Shown here piece by piece: positions 1 to 8,693 of a stretch of DNA of 64,000 bases. The notes below the pieces were generated by a model. That model worked only from the letters and a program-made list of their open reading frames with translations, ran no database searches and was not told the DNA's origin. A program made the translations under genes and the position numbers. The first letter of the stretch is position 1. Each line of letters starts with the position of its first letter. Origin of the DNA: VRUE01 sp963819755 (GTDB lineage: Bacteria > Actinomycetota > Thermoleophilia > Solirubrobacterales > 70-9); NCBI GenBank assembly GCA_963819755.1, contig CAWFXB010000002.1:62001-126000 (forward strand), written 5' to 3'.

Positions 1-2
1 AC

Positions 3-317
3 CTCGAGGACCCCCAGGACTGGCCCCAAATCGCCGCCTTATACAAAGAGCTCTCCCGCCTCACCGGCTCCAAGGTGGTGGAGCTGAACCGCGCCGTAGC
101 CATCGCCGAAACAGGCCAGGTCGACCAAGCCTTGGAGCTAGTGGAGAGCTTGGACCTGGAGACCTACCCCCACTTCCACTCCACGCGAGCGGAGCTCCTG
201 CGCCGACTGGGTCGAGCCGACGAGTCCCAAGCCGCCTACGAGACGGCGATAGCGCTGGTCCCGTCCCAGCCCGAGCGCGAGTTCCTGGAGCGGCGACGGG
301 ACGAGCTTGGTGCCTGA
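3..317 (+). CDS. ECF sigma factor, C-terminal part (5' truncated by window edge)
   Basis: The reading frame is open from base 3 to a stop at 317; the protein starts before the window. The segment TGSKVVELNRAVAIAE, followed by a TPR-like helix pair (residues HSTRAELLRRLGR, then AAYETAIAL), is the C-terminal extension of the SigI/ECF42-like extracytoplasmic sigma factors, whose tail is made of TPR-like helices. The promoter-recognition regions 2 and 4 are outside the window. The family assignment rests on this tail only. Such sigma factors usually sit next to a YCII/DGPF-domain gene, which would lie upstream of base 1. Confidence 0.75.
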   Translation, partial: LEDPQDWPQIAALYKELSRLTGSKVVELNRAVAIAETGQVDQALELVESLDLETYPHFHSTRAELLRRLGRADESQAAYETAIALVPSQPEREFLERRRDELGA

Positions 318-330
318 ACGTCCTTTAGGA

Positions 331-371
331 ATGGGGACGCCGGACTTGAACCGGCGGCACCTGGACCACAA
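331..371 (-). other. tRNA-His 3'-half remnant, left boundary of island (att-like)
   Basis: Read on the minus strand this is the 3' half of a tRNA: anticodon loop TTGTGGT (His, GTG), the 3' anticodon-stem strand CCAGG, a short variable loop, a T-arm GCCGG-TTCAAGT-CCGGC with five pairs, then seven acceptor bases. No 5' half is present. A second, similar half lies at 4021-4062. Together they bracket the methyltransferase genes, as integration at a tRNA gene leaves behind. Confidence 0.6.
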
Positions 372-592
372 CCAAGGAAAGCCACAAGCAGCTCCTGAGC
401 AAGAAAAGTTTGGTGATCAGCAGCGTTTAATAGGACGCCACAAGCGCCGACCCCTAACCGGATATGTGTAGAGATGCGCTGATATGTCCGATTCGGGCAC
501 CCCTGACAAGTGGGTAAAATTTGGGGGCGGTTGCAAGTCCTCCGGCGCATAGGGTCGCTGATCGGTTGCAGCGCGATGCGGCTTCGTATCGA

Positions 593-1114
593 TCAGGCCG
601 AACCGACACAACGAGCAAGATCGGCAACAAACTCTGGAGCGAGAAAGACATCAATCACCTCTCGCACCCCCCAAACGCGGTCAGACCCCGCGAGGACTGG
701 AAAGTGCACACGATCGCGCAAGGGATCAGGTTGAAAGACGTTGAGATGGGCACCAATTGAGGCCAGATTGGGCCCAGGACGCTCCCGATCAAGGTCGTAT
801 CGCACAAGACATACAGGCTCATCCGGTGCGAATTGCACGCCGCGAACGTTTAGGCCGATGCTGCTCTTCCACAAGACCGAATCGCCAGTCGCGGGATCTC
901 GTCGAATGGTCCAGGCAAGGTGCAGGGTCCACCTTCCCGTGGCTCCGTAATCATTAATTGAAATCGGAGCTGAATTTCGGACCTCAAGAACCTCGATTCC
1001 ATCCTCCTTCTCTAGAGACTCCCGAAAGCCACCAGGAAGATTGTGATGACGAAGCGCTTTTGAGGCCTCACGTATATAAGGACGGGCCTCCGGATGTGCA
1101 GATCTCGATGCCAT
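593..1114 (-). CDS. hypothetical protein coupled to DNA methyltransferase
   Basis: A 173-residue protein without signal peptide or membrane segment; I do not recognise its family. Its ATG overlaps the TGA stop of the upstream methyltransferase gene by one base (TGATG at 1112-1116), so the two are translationally coupled and probably act together. The middle carries charged and aromatic residues (WTLHLAWTIRRD, VCLVRYDLDRERPG) but no nuclease or ATPase motif I can see. As the only companion of an Eco57I-like methylase in a tRNA-bounded island it is a candidate accessory or effector subunit. That role is inference from position. Confidence 0.65.
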   Translation of the reverse strand: MASRSAHPEARPYIREASKALRHHNLPGGFRESLEKEDGIEVLEVRNSAPISINDYGATGRWTLHLAWTIRRDPATGDSVLWKSSIGLNVRGVQFAPDEPVCLVRYDLDRERPGPNLASIGAHLNVFQPDPLRDRVHFPVLAGSDRVWGVREVIDVFLAPEFVADLARCVGSA

Positions 1115-3834
1115 CAGGCCAAGCGGAGGGTCTCTAACCTGACGATATCCCGTAGGTTTGAGGAGGCGCCGAGAAGGTCCCAGACAAACTCGTCGAGTTC
1201 GGCTCTACGGTCCCGAAAACCTTGGATTCGATCAGTCGCCGTCGACCCTTCAAGCGCCTTACCTATCTGTCGGGCGTAATCCCGCAACGAGCGTAGCTCT
1301 GCCTTAGACAAAGAGGGCCAAGGAAGCTCTGACACGTTGCTGACCGAAACCTCGATCGTCTCATCAGCACGGGGAGAACCTAGACCACGCAACATCCACT
1401 GGTAGAACGAGCTGTTGAGAAGAGCTGCGACACTCTCAAGGTCTTTGGTAGACAGCTCTTCGAAGCGGATTGCATGGACTCCCCTCATAATGGGGACATA
1501 GTGACCCTCAGGATCTGGCACCGCCGCTGGCTCTCGGCCGAACGCCCGTAGCAAGACCTTGGGGCCAAGCAAGGTTGGCAAGTAGCCTCGCTGAAAGTTG
1601 GTCGGCAGTCCCCCTCGGGCCTCAACCTCACTCAGGATGGAAGTGTCTCGAGTCTTAGTTCCATCTTTCTCAAAGGGCAGCAGAATACGGTGCGCAGGGT
1701 CCAACGAACGAAATGGCTCGATCTCACCTCCATACACAAGCTGCGGTAGAAAACGTTCCGGAATTGCCTTTCCGTTGAGCTCTATAGTGCCGCGCGAACC
1801 TTGGTGGCACTCACTTGAAGCAACAACGATGTCGGCAACACGGCCGGGTTTAACACCGGTGCGAACTTCCCCTCCGCTACTACGATTCGTAAGTGGCCGC
1901 AGGTGACGCTGGACCTCGCTAGCGAGCGTCCGCCAACGCACTCGAAATGGAGTCCATCCCTGATCGGCAAGCTCGCCTAGCGCCTCCGCCGTGGCGGTCA
2001 GTCGAACAATCCCGCTCTCTTTTTGTACGTTTTCGGCCTCAAGGTCGTCCAGTAAGGCACGGGCATCGAGGCGAGAATCTCGTACCGCCTCGAACTCGGC
2101 CTTTCCAGATTTTCCACGCTGAAGCACAACAGCCGCCACAGAGGCGCCAGCGCCGGGGAATATTTTCGCCGCACGCAGGTCTGCGAGCCAGGACACATGC
2201 TCACTTGCAAGCATTTTGCGTGCGGGTCCTCCTTGCGCTAGTGCTATGAGCCCTCTTGGCATCACGAATCCGGCAGCCCCATCAGGTGAGAGGAGACGCA
2301 GTGCTAGGACTAAGAAAAAGTAGGCGTAATCCTGACCGAACGAGCGAACCTCGGGGTAAATCCGTCGGAGTTCGGCGATCTGCTCAACACTAAGGCGTGA
2401 GGGAATCTTTACCTGCGATCCAAAGGGTGGGTTGCCGAGGATCGAGGTAAACTCGCCATGGTTGCGAACAACTGCACTCCAATCGATTTGGTTAGATGCT
2501 GCGGTAACCCCGGGGGGGGCCGGTAGTGCGTCACCCTGGAAAAGGTTATCTTGCAGTTTTGGCAACCGTCCGTGGATTTCTGCCACCTCGAGAAGCTGTA
2601 CCTGCGCCATACCTAGTGCACGCTCGTCGACATCCGCGCCGAAAATGCATTCGACCAGTAACTCTTCACGCTCGGCCGAACGCAAGGTTCGACCACGCTG
2701 ATCTTCAAAGTACGAGCGCAGCCATTCGAAGCTTGCCGTAAGGAACGCGCCAGAGCCGCAGGCACAATCGGCAATGCGAATATCGTGCGGATGCAGGCCT
2801 CGCCTCCCCTTTACCCAGCCATCGAGAGTCCGGCGGGTGAGAGTACGCGCCAGTGCTGGTGGGGTATAGAACGTTGCCCGCTTCTCGCGCTGATCAGCAA
2901 CCGCCGCAACAGGAAAGAGGCGGCCAGCAGCTTCAGCGTTCTCAGCAACCGGCTGCGAGGCAAGATAGCTCTCATAAAGTCGCCCGGCTAGATCAGCTCG
3001 GGCAACCGAGAAGTCGAGCTTCAGGCGGGTCCACGGCTCAACCGTCTGGCGCAAGACATCGGCGAGAGACTCCCCCGGCAGCGCCGCAATATCGACGGGC
3101 ACTGGCTCAAAGAGCTCGGAATTGGCCTTTGCCTGGTAATCAGCAAGTAGCTCGGCAAGCCCTTGGTTCGGAGTTCCACTACCAGGCTCAATGAGACTCG
3201 CGACTCGTATTTTGGAATGCAATCGCCCCCGATCCTCGCAGACACGGACGTAGAGCAACTGATGGAATAGGCGAAGAACAGCGGTATCCACTCCCGCTGG
3301 ATCACGCCCTTGATAGGCCTCCCCATTAGCTACATCAATTCTCAATTGTCGCAGCGCGCCCCCGAGAAGTTTGGGGAGTACCTCTCGGCGGCTACGACTG
3401 GTTCCGAGTACTAAATCCGAAGGGACCTCTTCGATCACCTGCTCACGGGAGATGAGGCTGAAGAGCTCTCTAACATCGCCTGGTACTTCGAGGTGGGCGC
3501 TAAAAAGCGGAAGGTCGCCGGGTTTCTCCTGCCATTGCAACATGTCATAGAGCGAGAGTCGATCGACGTCCCAGGAGATTGCGTAACGCGCCTGGCGGCT
3601 ATAGCCGAGGCTGACGATGCGGTCCGGTCGCTGAGAAGATGGAGCAGCTATAAGAACCGCGGGCTCTTCGGCGACCGCTAACTCCCATAGAGGCAATCTC
3701 GTTCGAGCGCTCGAAAGAGCACGCATGCCAGAAACCCACCCGAGTTCCTTCATCGCCTTATCCCAAGCGCGCACGCCACGCGACCCTCGATTGGAGAGGG
3801 CATCAGGCGAAGGAATGGCGAGCGGCATTGACAT
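1114..3834 (-). CDS. Eco57I-family N6-adenine DNA methyltransferase (type IIG-like)
   Basis: A 906-residue protein. Residues 322-326 (FYTPP) open the methyltransferase core. Motif I (ADCACGSGAFL) is at about 355-365, and the catalytic motif IV NPPFG is at about 468-472, diagnostic of N6-adenine methylases of the gamma class. The region after 470 (PRGLIAL) and the C-terminal half probably hold target recognition. The first 320 residues are helical, and I find no clear PD-(D/E)xK nuclease there, so it may be a methylase-only defence protein rather than a full type IIG enzyme. It lies in an island bounded by tRNA-His halves and is followed by a coupled small gene. Its base composition looks less GC-rich than the neighbouring genes. 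Confidence 0.85.
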   Translation of the reverse strand: MSMPLAIPSPDALSNRGSRGVRAWDKAMKELGWVSGMRALSSARTRLPLWELAVAEEPAVLIAAPSSQRPDRIVSLGYSRQARYAISWDVDRLSLYDMLQWQEKPGDLPLFSAHLEVPGDVRELFSLISREQVIEEVPSDLVLGTSRSRREVLPKLLGGALRQLRIDVANGEAYQGRDPAGVDTAVLRLFHQLLYVRVCEDRGRLHSKIRVASLIEPGSGTPNQGLAELLADYQAKANSELFEPVPVDIAALPGESLADVLRQTVEPWTRLKLDFSVARADLAGRLYESYLASQPVAENAEAAGRLFPVAAVADQREKRATFYTPPALARTLTRRTLDGWVKGRRGLHPHDIRIADCACGSGAFLTASFEWLRSYFEDQRGRTLRSAEREELLVECIFGADVDERALGMAQVQLLEVAEIHGRLPKLQDNLFQGDALPAPPGVTAASNQIDWSAVVRNHGEFTSILGNPPFGSQVKIPSRLSVEQIAELRRIYPEVRSFGQDYAYFFLVLALRLLSPDGAAGFVMPRGLIALAQGGPARKMLASEHVSWLADLRAAKIFPGAGASVAAVVLQRGKSGKAEFEAVRDSRLDARALLDDLEAENVQKESGIVRLTATAEALGELADQGWTPFRVRWRTLASEVQRHLRPLTNRSSGGEVRTGVKPGRVADIVVASSECHQGSRGTIELNGKAIPERFLPQLVYGGEIEPFRSLDPAHRILLPFEKDGTKTRDTSILSEVEARGGLPTNFQRGYLPTLLGPKVLLRAFGREPAAVPDPEGHYVPIMRGVHAIRFEELSTKDLESVAALLNSSFYQWMLRGLGSPRADETIEVSVSNVSELPWPSLSKAELRSLRDYARQIGKALEGSTATDRIQGFRDRRAELDEFVWDLLGASSNLRDIVRLETLRLA

Positions 3835-4020
3835 CGAACCTATGTTCGCATTTAGACCGGCTTACTGAAATTCGCCGCGAGCAACGAGATGCCTTCGCCA
3901 TAGGATTGGGCAGCCTGCCAGGCTTTGCATTCGAAAGCCAGGGCCTCACAGGCCATGTAGGGGCAGAAATACAGATTCCGTCGCCGAGCGGAGGCGCTGA
4001 TTGCGGCGGCTTCTCTTAGG

Positions 4021-4062
4021 GATGGACGACCGGATTCGAACCGGCGACCGCCTGGACCACAA
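4021..4062 (-). other. tRNA-His 3'-half remnant, right boundary of island (att-like)
   Basis: On the minus strand: anticodon loop TTGTGGT, CCAGG, variable loop CGGTC, T-arm GCCGG-TTCGAAT-CCGGT, acceptor strand CGTCCAT and a C discriminator. Every part of a tRNA-His 3' half is in order, with no 5' half. It shares the 12-mer CCTGGACCACAA (plus strand) and the T-arm with the copy at 331-371. It differs from the intact tRNA-His at 57487-57558, so these halves probably came with the mobile DNA. Confidence 0.65.
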
Positions 4063-4173
4063 TTAGGCGCGCCCTAAGCTGCTCATTAGGTGCCTCGGCC
4101 GCTTCGAAGCGAGTAGACCGGCAAGCTCTTGGGTATCTGAAACGCGCAAACGACCGAAGGGACGCGATCGCTG

Positions 4174-4941
4174 ATGGCCACCACCCCACTTGAAGGAACC
4201 GTTGCGCTTATCACCGGCGCCAGCAGTGGAATTGGCGAGGCTACGGCGCGGGCGCTGGCGGAGCAGGGGGCGAAGGTCGCGGTGTCTGCCCGTCGGCTGG
4301 AGCGGCTCGAGCGGCTTGCCTCGGAGATCGGCGGGCATGGCCATACCGCGCTTGCGATCGAGTCCGACATCACCGACCAAGAGCAGGCGATCGCTGCGGT
4401 CGATCGCACCGTCGATGAGCTGGGTGGCCTCGACATCGTTGTCAACAACGCCGGCGTGATGCTGCTCGGCCCGATCGAGGATGCGCCCACTGAGGAATGG
4501 GACCGGATGATCGACCTCAATCTCAAGGGCCTGATCAATACGACCCATGCCGCCCTCCCCCACCTTCTCTCCGCCGCCGAGGAATCCGAGCGCGGCTGCG
4601 CCGACGTGGTCAACATCAGCTCTGTCGCCGGCCGCGTCGCCCGCTCCGGCTCCGGCGTCTACAACCTGACCAAGCACGGCGTCGGCGCCTTCAGCGAGTC
4701 CTTCCGCCAGGAGTTCGCCGACCGCAAGGTCCGCTCGACGCTGATCGAGCCCGGCGCGGTCGACACCGAGCTGACCGACCACCTCCGCAACGGCGTCAAG
4801 GAGCAGACGATCGAGCGGCTCTCGGGCATGCGCAAACTCAAGGCCTCCGACATCGCCGACGCGATCGCCTTCGCGGTCACCCGCCCCTGGTACGTCTGCC
4901 TCAACGAGATTCTCATCCGCCCCACCGAACAGAAAGGCTGA
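4174..4941 (+). CDS. SDR-family NAD(P)-dependent oxidoreductase
   Basis: A classical short-chain dehydrogenase of 255 residues. It has the cofactor loop TGASSGIG at 14-21, the NNAG motif at 91-94, a catalytic Ser near 149-150 and the YxxxK pair Tyr163/Lys167 (YNLTK). The ARRLERL stretch after beta-strand 2 suggests NADP(H) preference. The substrate cannot be read from sequence. Its start is the first ATG after the tRNA-His remnant, so it is the first host gene beyond the island. It runs co-directionally towards glnB with a 77-base gap. Confidence 0.9.
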   Translation: MATTPLEGTVALITGASSGIGEATARALAEQGAKVAVSARRLERLERLASEIGGHGHTALAIESDITDQEQAIAAVDRTVDELGGLDIVVNNAGVMLLGPIEDAPTEEWDRMIDLNLKGLINTTHAALPHLLSAAEESERGCADVVNISSVAGRVARSGSGVYNLTKHGVGAFSESFRQEFADRKVRSTLIEPGAVDTELTDHLRNGVKEQTIERLSGMRKLKASDIADAIAFAVTRPWYVCLNEILIRPTEQKG

Positions 4942-5018
4942 ACGGTCAGCCGACGCACAGCGCGAAGTCCTGGTTAGGGTCTGCCCGGGTATTGCCCGGC
5001 AATGGGAAGGGGAGGAAC

Positions 5019-5375
5019 GTGAAGCTGGTGATCGGCATCGTGCGCCCGGAGAAGGCGAACGACGTGCTGGAGGCCCTGTACCGAGCTGACGTGCGCGGGG
5101 TCTCGATGAGTCGCGTCCAGGGCCACGGAGGTGAGCTGGAGCGGGTCGAGACCTACCGCGGCACCACCGTGCAGATGGGCCTCTCCGAGAAGGTCCGCCT
5201 CGAGATCGCCGTCTCGGACGAGTTCGTCGACGCGACCGTCGGCGCGCTCTGCGAGGGCGCCCGCACCGGCGAGGTCGGCGACGGCAAGATCTTCGTCGTG
5301 CCGCTCGAGCAGGCGGTGCGCATCCGCACCGGCGATACCGACATGGGTGCCGTCACTCCAGTGGACAAGCAGTGA
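5019..5375 (+). CDS. glnB: P-II family nitrogen regulatory protein
   Basis: A 118-residue PII signal protein starting at GTG 5019, 4 bases after a strong GGAGG at 5011-5015. It would form a trimer that senses ATP/ADP and 2-oxoglutarate and blocks the ammonium channel next to it. The T-loop reads ETYRGTTVQMGLSEK. Aligned by eye with enterobacterial PII (ELYRGAEYMVDFLPK), the modifiable Tyr51 is replaced by Val, so uridylylation or adenylylation at that site is not expected. Its stop overlaps the amtB start (GTGA), the usual glnK-amtB pairing, though in the less common order glnB-amtB. Confidence 0.9.
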   Translation: MKLVIGIVRPEKANDVLEALYRADVRGVSMSRVQGHGGELERVETYRGTTVQMGLSEKVRLEIAVSDEFVDATVGALCEGARTGEVGDGKIFVVPLEQAVRIRTGDTDMGAVTPVDKQ

Positions 5376-6679
5376 GCGCGCCAATCCTCACCGCAGCCGC
5401 GCAGGTCGACAGCGGCGACACCGCTTGGATGCTGGTCGCCACCGCGCTGGTCCTGATGATGACCCCGGCCCTGGGCCTCTTCTACGCCGGGCTGGTGCGC
5501 TCGAAGAACACGCTCAACACCTTCATGATGTGCGTCGCCGCGATCGCCGTCGCGACCGTCACCTGGGCGGCGGTCGGCTACTCGCTCGCCTTCGACGGCG
5601 ACGGCAGCATCGTCGGCGGCCTCGGCAACGCCTTCCTCAACGGCGTCGATTTCCTGCCCCGCGAAGGGACCAGGATTCCCGAGCTGGTCTTCATGGCCTT
5701 CCAGGCGACCTTCTGCATCATCACCGTCGCCCTCGTCTCCGGCGCGGTCGTCGAGCGGATGCGGTTCGGGGCGTTCCTCGTCTTCGCCGCGCTCTGGTCG
5801 GTGCTCGTCTACGCCGTGCTCGCGCACTGGGCGTTCGGCGGCGGCTGGCTGCAGGCCGGCGGCACCCTCGACTTCGCCGGCGGCGTCCCGGTCGAGATGG
5901 GCTCCGGCTTCTCGGCTCTGGCAGCGGCGCTCGTGGTCGGCGCCCGCAAGGACTACGGGCGCCAGGCCCTCCTCCCCCACAATGCGATGTACGTGCTGCT
6001 CGGCGCCGGTCTGCTGTGGTTCGGCTGGTTCGGCTTCAACGGCGGCAGCGGCTTCTCGACCGGCAACGCCAGCGTACTCGCCTTCACCAACACCCTGCTC
6101 TGCCCGGCCTGCACGCTCGTCGTCTGGTTCACGCTCGACCTGATCCGCGGCCGCAAGGTGACGGCGATCGGCGCGGCGACGGCGATCGTCGTCGGCTGCG
6201 TCGCGATCACCCCGGCGGGCGGGTTCATCAGCCCGGGCTGGGCGATGGCCCTCGGCGCCCTCGCTGCACTGCCCAGCTACGCGATCATCGTCTGGCGGAC
6301 GCGGACCCGGGTCGACGAGACCCTCGACGTCCTCGCCGCCCACGGGATGGCGGGGTTCTTCGGCATCCTCTTCATCGGCTTCTTCGCCGAGTTCGCCTGG
6401 AACGGCGTCTCCGACGGCCTCTTCTACGGCAACGCGGCCCAACTCGGGGACCAGGCGTTGGCGGCGCTGGCGGCTCCGGTCTACGCCTTCACGGTCACCT
6501 TCGTCCTGCTGAAGCTGATCGGCCTGGCTATGCCCCTGCGAGCGAGCGAACGCCAGGAGGCGATCGGCATGGACGTGATCCAGCACGGCGAGGAGGCCTA
6601 CGTGACCGGCGAGGGGGCGATCCTGATCACCCCCGAGTCCGGCATCGAGGCGGAGTTGCCGGTCGCCGACCCGACCTAG
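5372..6679 (+). CDS. amtB: Ammonium transporter, Amt family, with Glu at the first twin-His position
   Basis: A 435-residue polytopic ammonium channel with about 11 membrane helices. The family hallmarks LDFAGG (165-171) and FNGGSGF are present. The second pore histidine is at about 324 (LAAHGMAG). At the first twin-His position, where most Amt proteins read GGTVVHIN, this one reads GGVPVEMG, so His is replaced by Glu175. A Glu at this place is known from some fungal Mep transporters. It overlaps glnB by four bases, and PII is expected to gate it. The C-terminal tail (about 390-435) is the PII-contact region. Confidence 0.93.
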   Translation: MSAPILTAAAQVDSGDTAWMLVATALVLMMTPALGLFYAGLVRSKNTLNTFMMCVAAIAVATVTWAAVGYSLAFDGDGSIVGGLGNAFLNGVDFLPREGTRIPELVFMAFQATFCIITVALVSGAVVERMRFGAFLVFAALWSVLVYAVLAHWAFGGGWLQAGGTLDFAGGVPVEMGSGFSALAAALVVGARKDYGRQALLPHNAMYVLLGAGLLWFGWFGFNGGSGFSTGNASVLAFTNTLLCPACTLVVWFTLDLIRGRKVTAIGAATAIVVGCVAITPAGGFISPGWAMALGALAALPSYAIIVWRTRTRVDETLDVLAAHGMAGFFGILFIGFFAEFAWNGVSDGLFYGNAAQLGDQALAALAAPVYAFTVTFVLLKLIGLAMPLRASERQEAIGMDVIQHGEEAYVTGEGAILITPESGIEAELPVADPT

Positions 6680-6708
6680 CGCAACAGCCCGAAATCGCTG
6701 TCGTCGGG

Positions 6709-7086
6709 CTAGCTGCCGCTGCGATGCCGGCGAGCGTCTAGACGCTCCCGCGCGGAAGGCCCTTCGCCCTTCTGCGCGATGTACTGCTGTGCGATCGAAG
6801 CGAGCAAGGCGACGAACACGCCGATCCCGGTGAGGATGTAGAAGATCGTGAAGATCTCGGTGCCGGCGCTGGTCGGGTGCAGGTCTCCATAGCCAACCGT
6901 GGTCAGGGTTACGACAGAGAAGTAGAGGGCCTGGATGATGGTCCAGTCCTCAAAGCGCCAGTAGAAGATCGTCCCCGTCAACACCAGGGCGGCTGCGACG
7001 AAAGGCAGTGCCTTGGTCTCGGGGTCGTGCCAGACCCCAGCGACGGCCCGTGCGAGTCCTCGAAAGGCGAGGGCCAGGGGAAGCAT
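6709..7086 (-). CDS. Two-TM potassium channel
   Basis: A 125-residue protein with a first membrane helix (PFVAAALVLTGTIFYW, about 28-43), a pore helix, the K+ selectivity filter TTVGYGD at about 62-68, and a second helix (TIFYILTGIGVFVALL). No RCK or other cytosolic ligand-binding domain follows, only a short basic tail, so it is a minimal KcsA-like ion-channel subunit expected to form tetramers. It is convergent with amtB (30-base gap) and lies downstream of the nitronate monooxygenase gene on the same strand. Confidence 0.88.
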   Translation of the reverse strand: MLPLALAFRGLARAVAGVWHDPETKALPFVAAALVLTGTIFYWRFEDWTIIQALYFSVVTLTTVGYGDLHPTSAGTEIFTIFYILTGIGVFVALLASIAQQYIAQKGEGPSARERLDARRHRSGS

Positions 7087-7156
7087 GAGACCGGGTTCGC
7101 CGAATCCATGCGGTTTCCTGGGCCTTACCTACCCTTTCGCCAGGGGGGCACGCCGC

Positions 7157-8117
7157 TCACGGCGTCAGGGCGCGGACCAGATCCGCCGCGGGCCTGACGT
7201 CGGCGATGCGGGCCACCGTCTGGCCCGCGTAGAGCGCCCCCGCGTCGAGCAGCGTCGCGGGGCCATCGTCGGTCGGACCTGCCGGCGAGAGCAGCCGGCT
7301 GCCCGGGCGCTGGGCGCGGATCATCCGCTCCTGGAGAGCCGACGGCGTGTAGCGGGCGCCGGGGGCGAGCAGGCGATTGATCAGCCGATTCAGGCCCGGG
7401 CCACGGGGGTCGCCACGCAGCCACCGCTCCGTTGCCGCGTTGGCGACGACGCGATGGGGCGCCCGGCCAACCGGCGCCGAACAGCTCGGTGAGGATGGTG
7501 TCCTCCGCCTCGATCAGCCGCTGGCGGTATCCCGGATGCGCGCGGCTCTCCTCCGCGAGCAGGAAGCGGGTGCCAGCCACAGCGGCGCTCGCCCCCGCCG
7601 CGAGCGCCTCGCCCACGTCGCTCTCCTCGGCGATACCGCCCGCGAGCAGCAACGGATAGTCAGCTGGCAACGCCCCCTTGACCCGGTCGAGCAGCTGCAG
7701 CGCCGACATTGACCCGCGCACGTGACCGCCGGCCTCCACGCCCTGGACGATCACCGCGTCGGCACCCTCCGCGTGGGCCGAGCGGGCCTCGGCGACGGAA
7801 CCGCATTGGTGCATCCAGACACCGGGGGTGCGCCTCTTCGGCTTGCCCCAGAAGGTGACGACGACATCCGCTCCGGCCGCTGCCGCAAACCAATCGCGCC
7901 GGGCGAAGGGCAGCAAGAGGTTGACGGCGATCGGCCGGTCGGTCAGCGCCCGTGCCGCCGCCAGCTCCCCGCGGATCGCCGCCGCGCCCGCGACCGCGAT
8001 CGTCCCAAGCCCACCGGCCTCGGACACCGCCGCCGCCAACTCATGGCGACTGAGCCCGCCGCCCATCCCGGCCTGAACAACCGGCACGTCTACTCCGATG
8101 CGATCAAACAGGGACAC
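7157..8117 (-). CDS. Nitronate monooxygenase-like protein (frameshifted near 7459-7462)
   Basis: An FMN-binding TIM-barrel of the 2-nitropropane dioxygenase family. The N-terminus has the family pattern PVVQAGMGGGLSRHELAAAV; later come VQGVEAGGHVRG and the phosphate-binding segment LLLAGGIAEESDV. After residue about 218 (GAGWPGAP) the frame breaks. Removing one C from the CCCC run at 7459-7462 (plus strand GGGG) restores a normal C-terminus down to a TGA at 7157-7159. The gene is therefore either a recent pseudogene or, more likely, carries an assembly indel. Substrates are alkyl nitronates in known members. Confidence 0.8.
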
Positions 8118-8187
8118 AGTTGCAGTCTAAGAAGGACATGACCGTCAGGACCGAGAAGGCCGGGGACCGTTCGATACGGTGCCCGCC

Positions 8188-8550
8188 ATGAAGCGAAGCC
8201 GTGCGCTTAACGGCTTGATCGTGAGCCGGATGGCATTCGGCGTTGCGATCTGGGCGCTCCCCGGGCCGGTCGGCAAGGCATTCGGTGTCGATATGACCCG
8301 TGACCCGCTGGCGGTCTACCTGTCCCGGTTGATGGGCGCGCGGGATGTCGCGCTGGCGTGGGAGCTTTTCGTGACCGAGGGAGACGCCCAGCGAAAGTGG
8401 CTAATCGCCTGCATGGCCTGCGACGCCGTCGATACGCTGGCGGCGATCGCGGCAGGGCGCAATGGCTTGCCGAAGCGCACGACCGCGATGCTGCTCGGGG
8501 CGTCACTGGGGCCGATGGTTCGCGGCACGATCGCCTTGCGCGAGCAATAG
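8188..8550 (+). CDS. Small membrane protein, unknown function
   Basis: About 120 residues, rich in Gly, Ala and Leu, with three or four predicted hydrophobic segments (RMAFGVAIWALPG, LIACMACDAVDTLAAI, MLLGASLGPMVRG). It resembles the short DUF4267-like integral membrane proteins, but I cannot confirm the family. ATG at 8179 and at 8188 are both possible starts; 8188 is closer to the conserved-looking part. It stands alone between the nitronate monooxygenase gene (divergent) and the collagen-like gene. Confidence 0.6.
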   Translation: MKRSRALNGLIVSRMAFGVAIWALPGPVGKAFGVDMTRDPLAVYLSRLMGARDVALAWELFVTEGDAQRKWLIACMACDAVDTLAAIAAGRNGLPKRTTAMLLGASLGPMVRGTIALREQ

Positions 8551-8693
8551 GGGCTACGCCCTCCTCCTCCTCCTCGATGCGCTCGCCCGGCGCCTGAGTC
8601 GCCCAGCGCCGCAACCGCGCGCCCCGAACTCCTGTCGCGCACGCGCGGTGCCGACAGAGGGCAAATCTGGCCGTCCCGACCTGAGGAGCAACG

